The translations under genes and the position numbers were made by a program. From positions 24,585 through 88,584 of the IMG/VR virus record IMGVR_UViG_3300032236_000815: a stretch of DNA of 64,000 nucleotides, one strand, 5' to 3'. Within the stretch, counting starts at the first letter, position 1, and each line of letters begins with the position of its first letter. Positions 1-8,669 of the stretch are shown here, piece by piece. The notes under the pieces were generated by a model. That model did not search any database and was not told the origin of the DNA. It was given only the letters and a program-made list of their open reading frames with translations. This DNA is from a virus.

Positions 1-3000
1 TAGGTAGTTCATGGACAGCAGGTAACGCATTACCTAACACAAACTTCTTAGCATTAACATACGGTAACGGTGTTTATGTTGCAGTTGGTGGTACAACTAC
101 TACTCCAGCTATTGCATCAAGTACAGACGGTGTAACATGGGTTAACAGAACCGCAGTTGGTTCAGTGACTTATACATCGGTTGCATACGGCAACGGATAT
201 TTCATTGCAATTGCAAGCGGAAGTAACGTAACTGCTCTAAGTACAAACGGTGTTTCATGGTCGTTAGGCGGTGTATTGCCAAGTTCAACAACTTGGTCAA
301 GTATTACATACGGTAACGGACGTTTTGTTGCTATTGCAAGCAACGGTGTTGCGGTAGCTTACAGTTATAACCAAGGTACAACATGGTATTCAAGTACTAA
401 CGTTGGTAGCCCAGGTTTACCATATACACAAAACTGGACTAAAGTTCGTTACGGTGCAGGACAATTTATGGCGGTTGCCGCAAGTCCAAACGTAACATTA
501 ACTGCTACTGCCGCAAGTACTAACTTGATTACATTAAGCAGTACTGCTAACGTTAACGTTGGTAATACTTTAATTCCAACAAGTGTGACAGAAGCTACAA
601 CAGCTACAGCTACTACTCACGCAACAGCAACTTCAGCATCTGGAGCAATTATTACTAACGGTGTATTGACAGCTAGCAATAGTACAGGCACATTAACAAA
701 CGGTATGTTGTTGACAAGCTCTGGTACAATCGTAGCAGGTACATACATTCAAAGTACAAATACTGCATCATTTAACAGTATGATTAATACTACATTGATG
801 ACAGTGTTCAGTGGAACTGCGCCAAGTGTAGGTATGACAGTTACTGGTGCTGGTTATGCATCTGGTACATACGTAACTAACGTAAACGTTGCTACATTTA
901 CTGGATTTATCAGCAACGGTAACTCGGGCGTGGCTGGTACACAGCTAACAGCCGCAACTATAACATCTGGTACACTAAACACATTCCAGTTAATTACTGG
1001 CGGTACTGTAAGTGCTAACACTTATATTAGTGGTAATACACAGTTTAACACAAACAACGGTAGCTTAACTGGTAGCACACTAACATTAGGCACTGTATCT
1101 GGTTCAGTTGCTTTAGGTCAAGCAGTTGCAGGTACTGGTATTCCAACTGGTACATATATAACTGCGTTTGGTTCAGGCGGCGCAGGCGGTAACGGTACAT
1201 ATACTGTAGCAGGTCCTGGTATTCCAGCAGCCGCAACAGGCACAATTTCTGTAGTTGGTATTGTTTATACATTAAACAACAGCCAAGCAGTTGGTACAGG
1301 TGCAAGCCAAACATCGTTTACAGCAACTAGCTATAACGTAACTAACAGTCAATCGGTTGGTTCTGCCGCATCGCAAATTACATCAACTGGTACTAGCTAT
1401 GTATTAGCTGGCCCAGGTACTGCATCGACACAAACTCAAACATCTGCAACTATTACTGGTACTAACGATTTAGTAACTGTTGGTAGTACAGCAGGTATGA
1501 CAGTTGGCGAACCAATTGCGTTTACATACTTTACAATTAGTACAACGTTAACTGCTACAAACAGTTCAGGTAACCTGTTAACAGTTGCATCAACTAGCGG
1601 CTTTACAGTTGGCGGAAGTATTATATTCACAGCAGTAACACAAAGTGGTTTATTAACTGCAAGTGCAAGTACAGGTAACTTGTTAACATTGAGCAGTACT
1701 AGTGGTTTAGTTAACGGTGAGACAATTGTATTCACCAGCGTAACACAAGCTACTACATTAACAGCAACTACTCCAAGTGCATCAACATTTACTGGTTACA
1801 TTGCAGGTACAACATTGACTGTTGGTACTGTTGGTTCTGGTACGATTGCAATTGGTCAAGTATTAACTGGATCAACAACAGTTGCTGGTACTTACATTGT
1901 TGCTAACATCAGTGGTTCTGGTAACGGTTCTACATGGCAAGTAAGCGTAAGTCAAACAGTTGGTAGCTCAGGTTCACTACAAGCATTGACTGGTACAGGT
2001 AACTTGATTACATTGAACACATCAACTGGTATGGTTGTTGGTGAATCATTTGTAGTAGGTACAAACGTCGGTAACTTGTTAACATCAAGCACATACTACA
2101 TTACTAAGATTATTGGTAACCAAATTGCAGTTGGTACAAGTTCAGGCGCAACTAGCGACTTTACAGTTTCTAATACAACTGGACAAAGCGTATCTGTAAC
2201 TGCTGGTACAGTATTTGGCGGCATCACAAGTGGTACAACTTATTATGTAACAAGCATAAGTGGTAGCCAAATCACTATCAGTGCATCTTACTCTGGTGCT
2301 AACTTGACATTGACCAACGCCGCTGGAGCATGGACTTATGCATCAGGCGCCGCTTTTGGTGGTATTACAAGTGGTACAACATACTATATCTTAAGTATTC
2401 CAACACCAGGTACAAACGGTACAATTACTGTAAGTACAAGTTATGGTGGTAGCGTACAAGCTGTAACAAGTGCCAACGGTGCTTGGACAGCAGTTGAAGG
2501 TAGTGTGTTTGGTAACTTAGTATCAGGTACAACTTATTACATTAGCGAGGTTATTGGTAGCACACAAATTGCGCTTTCAACATCTTACGGAGCAACTACT
2601 AACTTTACACTAGCAAGCCAAAACGGTAGCTGGAGTACAACAGCTGGTAGTATATTAGGTAACTTAGTATCTGGTAACACATACTACATTACAAGTATTA
2701 GCGGTAACAACGTAACTGTAAGTACAAGTTTAGGCGGATCAACATTCAGCTTAATTAGCGATACAGGTGCATGGACTGCCGTAATTGGTAATGCGTATGC
2801 CGCTACAAGTTGGGACGGTATTAACTGGAGTACACAACTATTAGGCACAAGCAATAGTTGGAGTGCATTGACATACGGTAACCCAATCAGTGCTACTTTA
2901 GGCGCTCAACCAACTTGGGTAACATTAAGTAATGCGGCCGGTACAACTACCGCAGTAAGTACAAGAGCAGGTGCTACACCATTAGGCCGTGTAACTGCTA

Positions 3001-4247
3001 AGAGTGGTGTAATTACTGAAATCCGTATGATTGAACCAGGTAGCGGTTATGCAAAAGGTAACGTTTCTGCAACTACAATTACAACTAACGTGATTACAGT
3101 TGATGATACTACTAACTTACAAAACAATCAACCAGTTACATTTAATCAAAGTTCAGGTGGTATTGTAGCTGGTACAGTATACTATGTTCTATACGGTAGT
3201 ATTACAGTTAGTAGCTTCCAGATTACAACAGCCTCTGGTGGTACAACAGCAATATCGTTAACAACTAGTGCGCCAACTGGTATGATTTATCGTGCAGGTG
3301 CAATTGTCACACAGATTGATCCTAACAAGGTATTGACTGCGGCAATTAACCCACGTCAAGGTGACGGTGCATTAGGTAACCCAAGCTTCGGTAATAGAGG
3401 TACAGGTAACTCTACTGCTACAGCAAGTACATCAGGTGACGGATATGCTGATTTATTCCAAACTGGCGGATACTTAAACGTGGCTAATTTGTTTAGTTTA
3501 CCAACACCGGGATCAAACGTACAGTTTGCAAGTATTCCAGGTGTATGGTATAAACTGGTTACAGTTACAAACGTATTAGGTATTGCTGGCGCATACACAG
3601 CACAGATTCAAATTAATCCAAACATGAGTGCATTGTTGGCACCCCCACACAATGATATCATTACAACAAGATTAAAATACTCACAAGTACGTTTAACAGG
3701 ACATGACTTCTTGTATATTGGTACAGGTAACCAAGTACAGACGAATTATCCAAACGTAATTACAACTAATGCAATCCAAGCTAACCAAACTTACAGTTTA
3801 GGCGGTGGTCGTGTGTTCTACACCAGTACTGACCAAGACGGTAACTTTAACGTTGGTGGATTGTTTGGAGTTCAACAAGCAACTGGTACAGCTAGTTTGA
3901 ACGCTACAGCGTTTAACTTAGCAGGTTTACAATCATTGCAGTTGGGCGCAGTTAGTTTAGGTGTTGGTTCAGCTACAGTTACTCAATTCAGTACTGACCC
4001 ATACTTTACTGCTAACAGCGATAATATTGTTCCAACCCAAAAGGCTATTAAGTCTTACATTACCAGCCAAATTGGTGGCGGAGCAAGTACATTGAACGTA
4101 AATACTTTGACAGCGGGTGTAATTTACTTGAGTGGTAATACAATTACAACTACATCAGGCGGACAAATCATTGTATCGGCAAAAATGAACTTTACAGGTG
4201 GCGTAGACGGAAGTCCAGTGTCGCTTGCATACTTTATGACAAAATAA
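1..4247 (+). CDS. Giant repetitive tail-fibre/virion protein (5'-truncated)
   Basis: The frame is open from the window edge (first full codon at base 3), so the N-terminus is missing. An internal GTG at 165 is not needed as a start. The visible N-terminal part has several copies of a YGNGxFVAIA...STDGVxW motif, reminiscent of BNR/Kelch-type propeller repeats, with a further YGN copy near 2870. The middle is Thr/Ser/Gly-rich, with about five 35-45 residue repeats carrying SGTTYYI (about 2080-2800). The C-terminus has NIVPTQKAIKSYI, typical of T4-like virion fibre proteins. It has no catalytic motif I can name. The next gene follows after 12 nt with an SD (ggagaa). A paralogous repeat region lies in the gene at 54154-58863. 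The fibre/surface role is inferred. Confidence 0.75.
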   Translation, partial: GSSWTAGNALPNTNFLALTYGNGVYVAVGGTTTTPAIASSTDGVTWVNRTAVGSVTYTSVAYGNGYFIAIASGSNVTALSTNGVSWSLGGVLPSSTTWSSITYGNGRFVAIASNGVAVAYSYNQGTTWYSSTNVGSPGLPYTQNWTKVRYGAGQFMAVAASPNVTLTATAASTNLITLSSTANVNVGNTLIPTSVTEATTATATTHATATSASGAIITNGVLTASNSTGTLTNGMLLTSSGTIVAGTYIQSTNTASFNSMINTTLMTVFSGTAPSVGMTVTGAGYASGTYVTNVNVATFTGFISNGNSGVAGTQLTAATITSGTLNTFQLITGGTVSANTYISGNTQFNTNNGSLTGSTLTLGTVSGSVALGQAVAGTGIPTGTYITAFGSGGAGGNGTYTVAGPGIPAAATGTISVVGIVYTLNNSQAVGTGASQTSFTATSYNVTNSQSVGSAASQITSTGTSYVLAGPGTASTQTQTSATITGTNDLVTVGSTAGMTVGEPIAFTYFTISTTLTATNSSGNLLTVASTSGFTVGGSIIFTAVTQSGLLTASASTGNLLTLSSTSGLVNGETIVFTSVTQATTLTATTPSASTFTGYIAGTTLTVGTVGSGTIAIGQVLTGSTTVAGTYIVANISGSGNGSTWQVSVSQTVGSSGSLQALTGTGNLITLNTSTGMVVGESFVVGTNVGNLLTSSTYYITKIIGNQIAVGTSSGATSDFTVSNTTGQSVSVTAGTVFGGITSGTTYYVTSISGSQITISASYSGANLTLTNAAGAWTYASGAAFGGITSGTTYYILSIPTPGTNGTITVSTSYGGSVQAVTSANGAWTAVEGSVFGNLVSGTTYYISEVIGSTQIALSTSYGATTNFTLASQNGSWSTTAGSILGNLVSGNTYYITSISGNNVTVSTSLGGSTFSLISDTGAWTAVIGNAYAATSWDGINWSTQLLGTSNSWSALTYGNPISATLGAQPTWVTLSNAAGTTTAVSTRAGATPLGRVTAKSGVITEIRMIEPGSGYAKGNVSATTITTNVITVDDTTNLQNNQPVTFNQSSGGIVAGTVYYVLYGSITVSSFQITTASGGTTAISLTTSAPTGMIYRAGAIVTQIDPNKVLTAAINPRQGDGALGNPSFGNRGTGNSTATASTSGDGYADLFQTGGYLNVANLFSLPTPGSNVQFASIPGVWYKLVTVTNVLGIAGAYTAQIQINPNMSALLAPPHNDIITTRLKYSQVRLTGHDFLYIGTGNQVQTNYPNVITTNAIQANQTYSLGGGRVFYTSTDQDGNFNVGGLFGVQQATGTASLNATAFNLAGLQSLQLGAVSLGVGSATVTQFSTDPYFTANSDNIVPTQKAIKSYITSQIGGGASTLNVNTLTAGVIYLSGNTITTTSGGQIIVSAKMNFTGGVDGSPVSLAYFMTK

Positions 4248-4259
4248 CGGAGAAATAAC

Positions 4260-4580
4260 ATGGCATCAGGACGAGTCGCATCGGTTGCACCAAACGCAAC
4301 ATCAATCACAACAATTTACCCAGTACCAACTGGGTACTATGGCATCTATAATGTTAGTATCACAAATACTAACACTACGCCAGTAACCATTCGTTTAGCA
4401 GTAGCCGCAGGCGCTACACCAAACGCTAACGAATACATCGAGTACAATGCAACTATTGTACCTAACGGTGTACTAGAGCGTACAGGTATTGTTGCTGCCG
4501 CTGGTACATACATTGTTGGTTATGCAAGTGCTTCACTTGTAAACTTTAATGTATGGGGCATTGAGACATCAACATCATAA
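4260..4580 (+). CDS. Small virion-associated beta-sandwich-like protein
   Basis: The product has 106 residues, is rich in Thr, Asn, Ala and Val, and has alternating hydrophobic segments that suggest an all-beta fold. No Cys and no signal peptide are present. It sits 12 nt after the fibre gene with SD ggagaa and is followed after 12 nt by another structural gene, so it is probably co-expressed with the fibre block. I do not recognise a family. A fibre-attached decoration or chaperone-like role would fit the position, but this is inference. Confidence 0.6.
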   Translation: MASGRVASVAPNATSITTIYPVPTGYYGIYNVSITNTNTTPVTIRLAVAAGATPNANEYIEYNATIVPNGVLERTGIVAAAGTYIVGYASASLVNFNVWGIETSTS

Positions 4581-4592
4581 GAGAGAATTTAA

Positions 4593-5465
4593 ATGGCAAG
4601 ATATAATACCCAACTAGGTATGGCAACAAGTCCAACTACTGGACTTATACAGTACGTAACTAGTGCAACTACAATAACTACACCGTATCAAGGTCTGTAT
4701 ACAGAAATTGGATCAACTACTGCGGCAATATTTACTATTAACTTGCCAACGCCAGCGAGTTTCCCAGGAACTACGCAGACATTTTTTAATAACTCTGCTT
4801 ACGCAGTTACTTTATCTATTACTGGTGGTATTTTTACAGGTAGTATCGGCTCAGCTGGTACAAATTTTATTTTAAATCCAACTGCTACAGTTACAATATT
4901 TTCAGACGGTACAAACTATGTTTGTATGAGCGGTACTGGCGGCGCCCAAGCTGTAAGTACGTTGTCTGCTAGTTCAACTGTAAACTTGAGCCCATCTAAT
5001 GCTAACGTAACACTTAGCCCAACTGGTTCAGGACAAGTGTTTATTAGTCCAGCAACAACTGGTTCTATCAGTAACATGACATTTACTGCTGGCGGTTTAA
5101 CAACATTACAACAAACTACTGAAGTTCTTGCTACTATTGCAAGCCCAGGCGGCACAGCTACACTAAACTATAACACTACTGACATTTGGTATTTGACTGG
5201 TTTAAGTGCAAACTTTACAGCCGCATTTACTAACGTGCCAACAACATTGCTAAGAACTGTTACTATGACATTGATTTTAGTGCAAGGTGGTACAGCGTAT
5301 ATTCCAAACGCGGTAACAATTAACGGTACAAGTTATAGTATTACATGGCCAGCTGGTATTGTTCCAACTGGAACAGCTAACAGGGTTAACATTGCAACAT
5401 TCTTTATTGTCAATGCTACAGCCGCACCTAACTATGTGTTAGGACAAATCAGTGAATACGGTTAA
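4593..5465 (+). CDS. Virion structural protein sharing a C-terminal domain with the 51917 gene
   Basis: The product has 290 residues. The last ~115 residues (from TEVLATIASPGG to ISEYG) align by eye with the end of the protein at 51917-52579: both have TEV..., N.P.T...RTVT.TL.L.QGGT.YIPN, INGTSYSI.W..GI.P.G.AN and a final YG. The N-terminal half is Thr-rich and different. The SD is gagaga, 12 nt after the upstream stop. The shared C-terminal module suggests a common trimerisation or attachment domain of two fibre-linked proteins. No enzymatic motif was seen. Confidence 0.6.
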   Translation: MARYNTQLGMATSPTTGLIQYVTSATTITTPYQGLYTEIGSTTAAIFTINLPTPASFPGTTQTFFNNSAYAVTLSITGGIFTGSIGSAGTNFILNPTATVTIFSDGTNYVCMSGTGGAQAVSTLSASSTVNLSPSNANVTLSPTGSGQVFISPATTGSISNMTFTAGGLTTLQQTTEVLATIASPGGTATLNYNTTDIWYLTGLSANFTAAFTNVPTTLLRTVTMTLILVQGGTAYIPNAVTINGTSYSITWPAGIVPTGTANRVNIATFFIVNATAAPNYVLGQISEYG

Positions 5466-5487
5466 TCAATAATTTAGGAGAATAAGA

Positions 5488-7158
5488 ATGCCAATTACAA
5501 GTACCGTTGGAGGAACAGTTGAGTTAAAAGGACTTGGCGGCGCCCACCCAGGAGTTGCACCAGTAGATACTTCGGCTAGTACAGCCGCAGGCTCTATCGG
5601 AACTATGACAGTAACCGCAGGCGGCTGGGTAAGTTCAGGAACTACACCACCAGGCTATCCGTCAGGATATTATCCACTCAGCATTTCAAGTGTATCTGGA
5701 AGCCGTGTAGCATTTGATCCGTTTGGTCAAGGCGCTATCACTTATACACTTCCAAACGCACTTAGCGGTACTATAACATCTGTTAGTGGCGCAACTGTAA
5801 CCATCAGCGGATCTACATCCGGTATGGCTCAAGGTAGCGACTTTACAGTATATTTTTCAGGTGGTGGTACAAACGCTCAACAGTCTACATATGGTGGAGT
5901 ATGGCCAGGAACATGGTATGTTGCCAGTGTTGTTAGCGGAAACCAAGTTACACTAGCAACTACTTACGGTAATGCTATTGCAAATAGTCCAACTACATTC
6001 CAAAGTTATAACACTAGCTATACAGTAAGCGGTTTGAATTATGTTAGCGGAGCATTACCTAGCGGATTGTCGTTTAACTCAAGTACAGGAACTGTAAGCG
6101 GAGCCATTTCTATTAACTCAACTAGTAACCCAGGTTATAATAATGGAATGCTTTTAAACTATCCACCTAGCGGCGGCCTATACGACGGAAGAACTGTTCC
6201 AACAACCTCATACCAATTTAAAGTACGTGCTACTGATGCGTTAGGTATTAATCAAACAGATCGTCAATATAGTATTAACTTGAGTGTGCCATATGCATAT
6301 CGTCAAGTTATCACAACAACTTACTTGCAAGCTGGTTATGCAAACAGCTCATGTTGGCAAACTACTTGCCGTACAACAAACTCGACAGACACTACTATCG
6401 ACTTGGGTTCAAGTGGTTACCAGGAAGTTGCTCATAACTACCAGATGAGTGCTCACAACTTAACTCGTTCGTTCACATTTGGTGCAGGATCGGCTCACTG
6501 TGCCGCGGCAAGTAACGTTATTGCATTTAATATGCGTACTGAAACTGCTAATACTGCGGGTTATTCACGTGGTTATCCAGTAAGTCAAAATAACTGTTCT
6601 ACACTACGTCAAGAATATTACTATGCATGGTGTACAAGCCCAGCGGCAACTACAGTATATGAAATGAATTTGACAACCGAACAAGGTTATACTGCTCCTA
6701 CTTCATGCCCAGGCCCTAATGCATTAACTGGAAATAGCTGGGACGGTTATGGTGTTTGGATGAGTCAAAACTACAACATGACTTACTCTAATCGAACAGT
6801 TACCAGCCGTGGCGGTACTACTGTTACTGGTGATGCTCAAGGTAAAGTAATGGAAGGTAAGATTAACGCTTACGGTGGCCGTGAAGGTTGCCCAAGCACA
6901 AACTGGCGTAGAACTGTTCAAAGTACTAACACCAGTGTTGATGCGGCTGGCGCAAAACCTTACAACTCAGGCGAAGAAAACAACATGACTGGCCAAGATT
7001 GGGGATATTGTATCGGATTCTACGGACCTGCAGGACACGTTAATACATCATTTAAATTTATCTATGCTACAGAAGCAGGGTATGGAACTAATGCTAGTTT
7101 GGAAGCTAAAGGCGGACACGCAGGTAACAGTTCAGGAACCACATGTTGGCGAGATTAA
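5488..7158 (+). CDS. Tail-fibre-like protein with putative Ig (He_PIG-type) module and Cys-rich C-terminus
   Basis: The product has 556 residues. Around residues 180-260 there is a pattern typical of putative-Ig domains (GALPSGLSFNSSTGTVSG ... FKVRATDALG...INL). The C-terminal half from about residue 290 contains roughly ten cysteines and many Tyr, Trp and Asn residues, unusual for a cytoplasmically assembled fibre. It looks like a compact, possibly disulfide- or metal-stabilised head domain. A clear SD (aggagaataag) precedes the ATG. As the last gene of the fibre block it is a candidate receptor-binding component, by position only. Confidence 0.6.
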   Translation: MPITSTVGGTVELKGLGGAHPGVAPVDTSASTAAGSIGTMTVTAGGWVSSGTTPPGYPSGYYPLSISSVSGSRVAFDPFGQGAITYTLPNALSGTITSVSGATVTISGSTSGMAQGSDFTVYFSGGGTNAQQSTYGGVWPGTWYVASVVSGNQVTLATTYGNAIANSPTTFQSYNTSYTVSGLNYVSGALPSGLSFNSSTGTVSGAISINSTSNPGYNNGMLLNYPPSGGLYDGRTVPTTSYQFKVRATDALGINQTDRQYSINLSVPYAYRQVITTTYLQAGYANSSCWQTTCRTTNSTDTTIDLGSSGYQEVAHNYQMSAHNLTRSFTFGAGSAHCAAASNVIAFNMRTETANTAGYSRGYPVSQNNCSTLRQEYYYAWCTSPAATTVYEMNLTTEQGYTAPTSCPGPNALTGNSWDGYGVWMSQNYNMTYSNRTVTSRGGTTVTGDAQGKVMEGKINAYGGREGCPSTNWRRTVQSTNTSVDAAGAKPYNSGEENNMTGQDWGYCIGFYGPAGHVNTSFKFIYATEAGYGTNASLEAKGGHAGNSSGTTCWRD

Positions 7159-7161
7159 CCT

Positions 7162-7169
7162 GCTAAATA
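7162..7169 (+). promoter_or_regulatory. Candidate late promoter (GCTAAATA)
   Basis: The octamer GCTAAATA lies 27 nt before the ATG at 7197 and resembles the T4 late consensus TATAAATA. It overlaps the 5' arm of an inverted repeat (7161-7167 with 7180-7186), and an SD (aagagg) follows. Confidence 0.4.
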
Positions 7170-7196
7170 TTCAACAATTTTTAGCAAGAGGAATTT

Positions 7197-8060
7197 ATGA
7201 TAGATAGAATTAAACAATTTAATGATCGAAGTGTTGACGTTGATTTGCATTCAGATACTAGTATGATGTCTGATTCGGACAAACAGCATATTATTAAAGC
7301 GTTGAATAAAGAATGGACTAACCCAAAATTTAAAATGCGTTGGTTCGTTGGGCAAGCCCAGGTAACTATCTATGCAAAATATCGTCAATTCTTAATGGAA
7401 CTAAAAAGCCGCGAAGAAGGTATTGAAGATCTTGAGTATAAAATGGAACAATGGTCCATTGATATTGCTCGCCACGAGATGATTGCATCTGAAGCAGTTG
7501 ACGATTTAGACAAAAGAATGGCAAAACTTGAAATTAAAAAGTTAAGTCGTGATTTAAGTCGTAGTCGTCGAATTGTAGAAGGTTGGTATTTAGAGCGTCA
7601 ATTATATTGTGATTTAATTAACGAATTTTTGGCAAGCCCCGAAGCACTACTTCCCGATAATAGTGGTAGAACTTATGCAGATATCATTAATACAGATGAA
7701 GAAGATGTATACGAAGAATTGCTATGGACTCATAGACTAGCAAAGCAAGCCGCTTGTGATTTAATGTTTTACGGAAAGATCAATAGCGGTAACATGGATG
7801 CTATTCTTAGTATGCATCCAGACCAGCAAGCACAAACGTTTGCACTAGCAACAAATTTTAGTATGCAAGTTCAAAGCTATTTGCTAGAGTTACAAGATCA
7901 AGCACAAACACATGCTAGCCTAGGCAAACCATTTAACAACGGTGATCTAGCATTGCCCAGAGCATTTAACAGAGCTCCTCCAGCAGAAGACATTACTAAA
8001 ATAGATAATCCTCAGCAATCAACAGAAATTAAGGATATGTTAAATGTATATAATATTTGA
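7197..8060 (+). CDS. Conserved-type phage protein with long helical region, unknown function
   Basis: The product has 287 residues. It is highly charged and helical, with a probable coiled coil at residues 65-130 (repeated E/K/R with LEYKMEQW, LDKRMAKLEIKKL). The C-terminus is Pro/Asn-rich. SD aagagg precedes the start. The gene overlaps the next one by 17 nt, so the two are probably translationally coupled. Placed after the fibre genes and before a terminator, it could be a fibre-assembly chaperone or a structural connector. I do not recognise a family. Confidence 0.55.
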   Translation: MIDRIKQFNDRSVDVDLHSDTSMMSDSDKQHIIKALNKEWTNPKFKMRWFVGQAQVTIYAKYRQFLMELKSREEGIEDLEYKMEQWSIDIARHEMIASEAVDDLDKRMAKLEIKKLSRDLSRSRRIVEGWYLERQLYCDLINEFLASPEALLPDNSGRTYADIINTDEEDVYEELLWTHRLAKQAACDLMFYGKINSGNMDAILSMHPDQQAQTFALATNFSMQVQSYLLELQDQAQTHASLGKPFNNGDLALPRAFNRAPPAEDITKIDNPQQSTEIKDMLNVYNI

Positions 8061-8598
8061 ATCTAGACGACACGACGAACCTAAAATTAAAGATTACGGT
8101 AAGTTTTGGTTTTATCTCATAGGCTATATTGCTCCAGAAGATGAAGCAAGTGTCGATTTATCAGATTTTAGTTATACTGAAATTTCCGAAGCTGTAGCAA
8201 ATGCTGATTTATTAGCACCATCGAATGACGGTGTTGCAGTTGTTAGACAGCTTAAAGAAAATATGACTCGTGCTGATTTTGTTGGTCCAACTGGTTTGAA
8301 CTACGGCGACAATCAAGGTAAGAAAGAATATTACGTTTTAACAGACGAAGATAAAACTAATTGCTGTACTTTGTTAAGAGAAATAATGAAGTTACAAATT
8401 GCCAATCACGGCCATCGTAAAGATCCTATAGAATTAGAAGCACTAAAAACGGCTATTGATCAGTTGCCAACTAGCGATTTAAATTCTACTCAAATGTTTA
8501 TGAGTACATATTTTGAATTTGAAACTGCATATACTCAGTTTAAAACCAAACAACCAGTTATTAATATCAAATTCAAGTTTGATGGCGACGGTTTTTAA
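8044..8598 (+). CDS. Hypothetical protein coupled to the 7197 gene
   Basis: The product has 184 acidic residues with mixed alpha/beta character. It begins inside the 3' end of the preceding gene (17-nt overlap) and ends just before the terminator at 8626-8659, so it is the last gene of the fibre transcription unit. No motif was recognised. A partner of the coiled-coil protein encoded upstream is the simplest guess. Confidence 0.5.
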   Translation: MYIIFESRRHDEPKIKDYGKFWFYLIGYIAPEDEASVDLSDFSYTEISEAVANADLLAPSNDGVAVVRQLKENMTRADFVGPTGLNYGDNQGKKEYYVLTDEDKTNCCTLLREIMKLQIANHGHRKDPIELEALKTAIDQLPTSDLNSTQMFMSTYFEFETAYTQFKTKQPVINIKFKFDGDGF

Positions 8599-8625
8599 AC
8601 CAATCCACTTCTAAAATTTTAAAAG

Positions 8626-8659
8626 AGATGCTAAACTAAGTAAGTTAGCATCTTTTTTT
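8626..8659 (+). terminator. Rho-independent terminator closing the fibre block
   Basis: A perfect 9-bp stem (8626-8634 with 8645-8653) and 10-nt loop are followed by a run of seven T's. It separates the fibre block from the oxidative-enzyme operon. Confidence 0.85.
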
Positions 8660-8669
8660 ACGGCGGCGT

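Noticed and set aside
1045-1735. Minus-strand open frames at 1045-1314 and 1436-1735
   Set aside because: They are antisense shadows of a Thr/Gly-rich repetitive gene; their products are Leu/Gln/Tyr- or Val/Pro-biased and have no SD.
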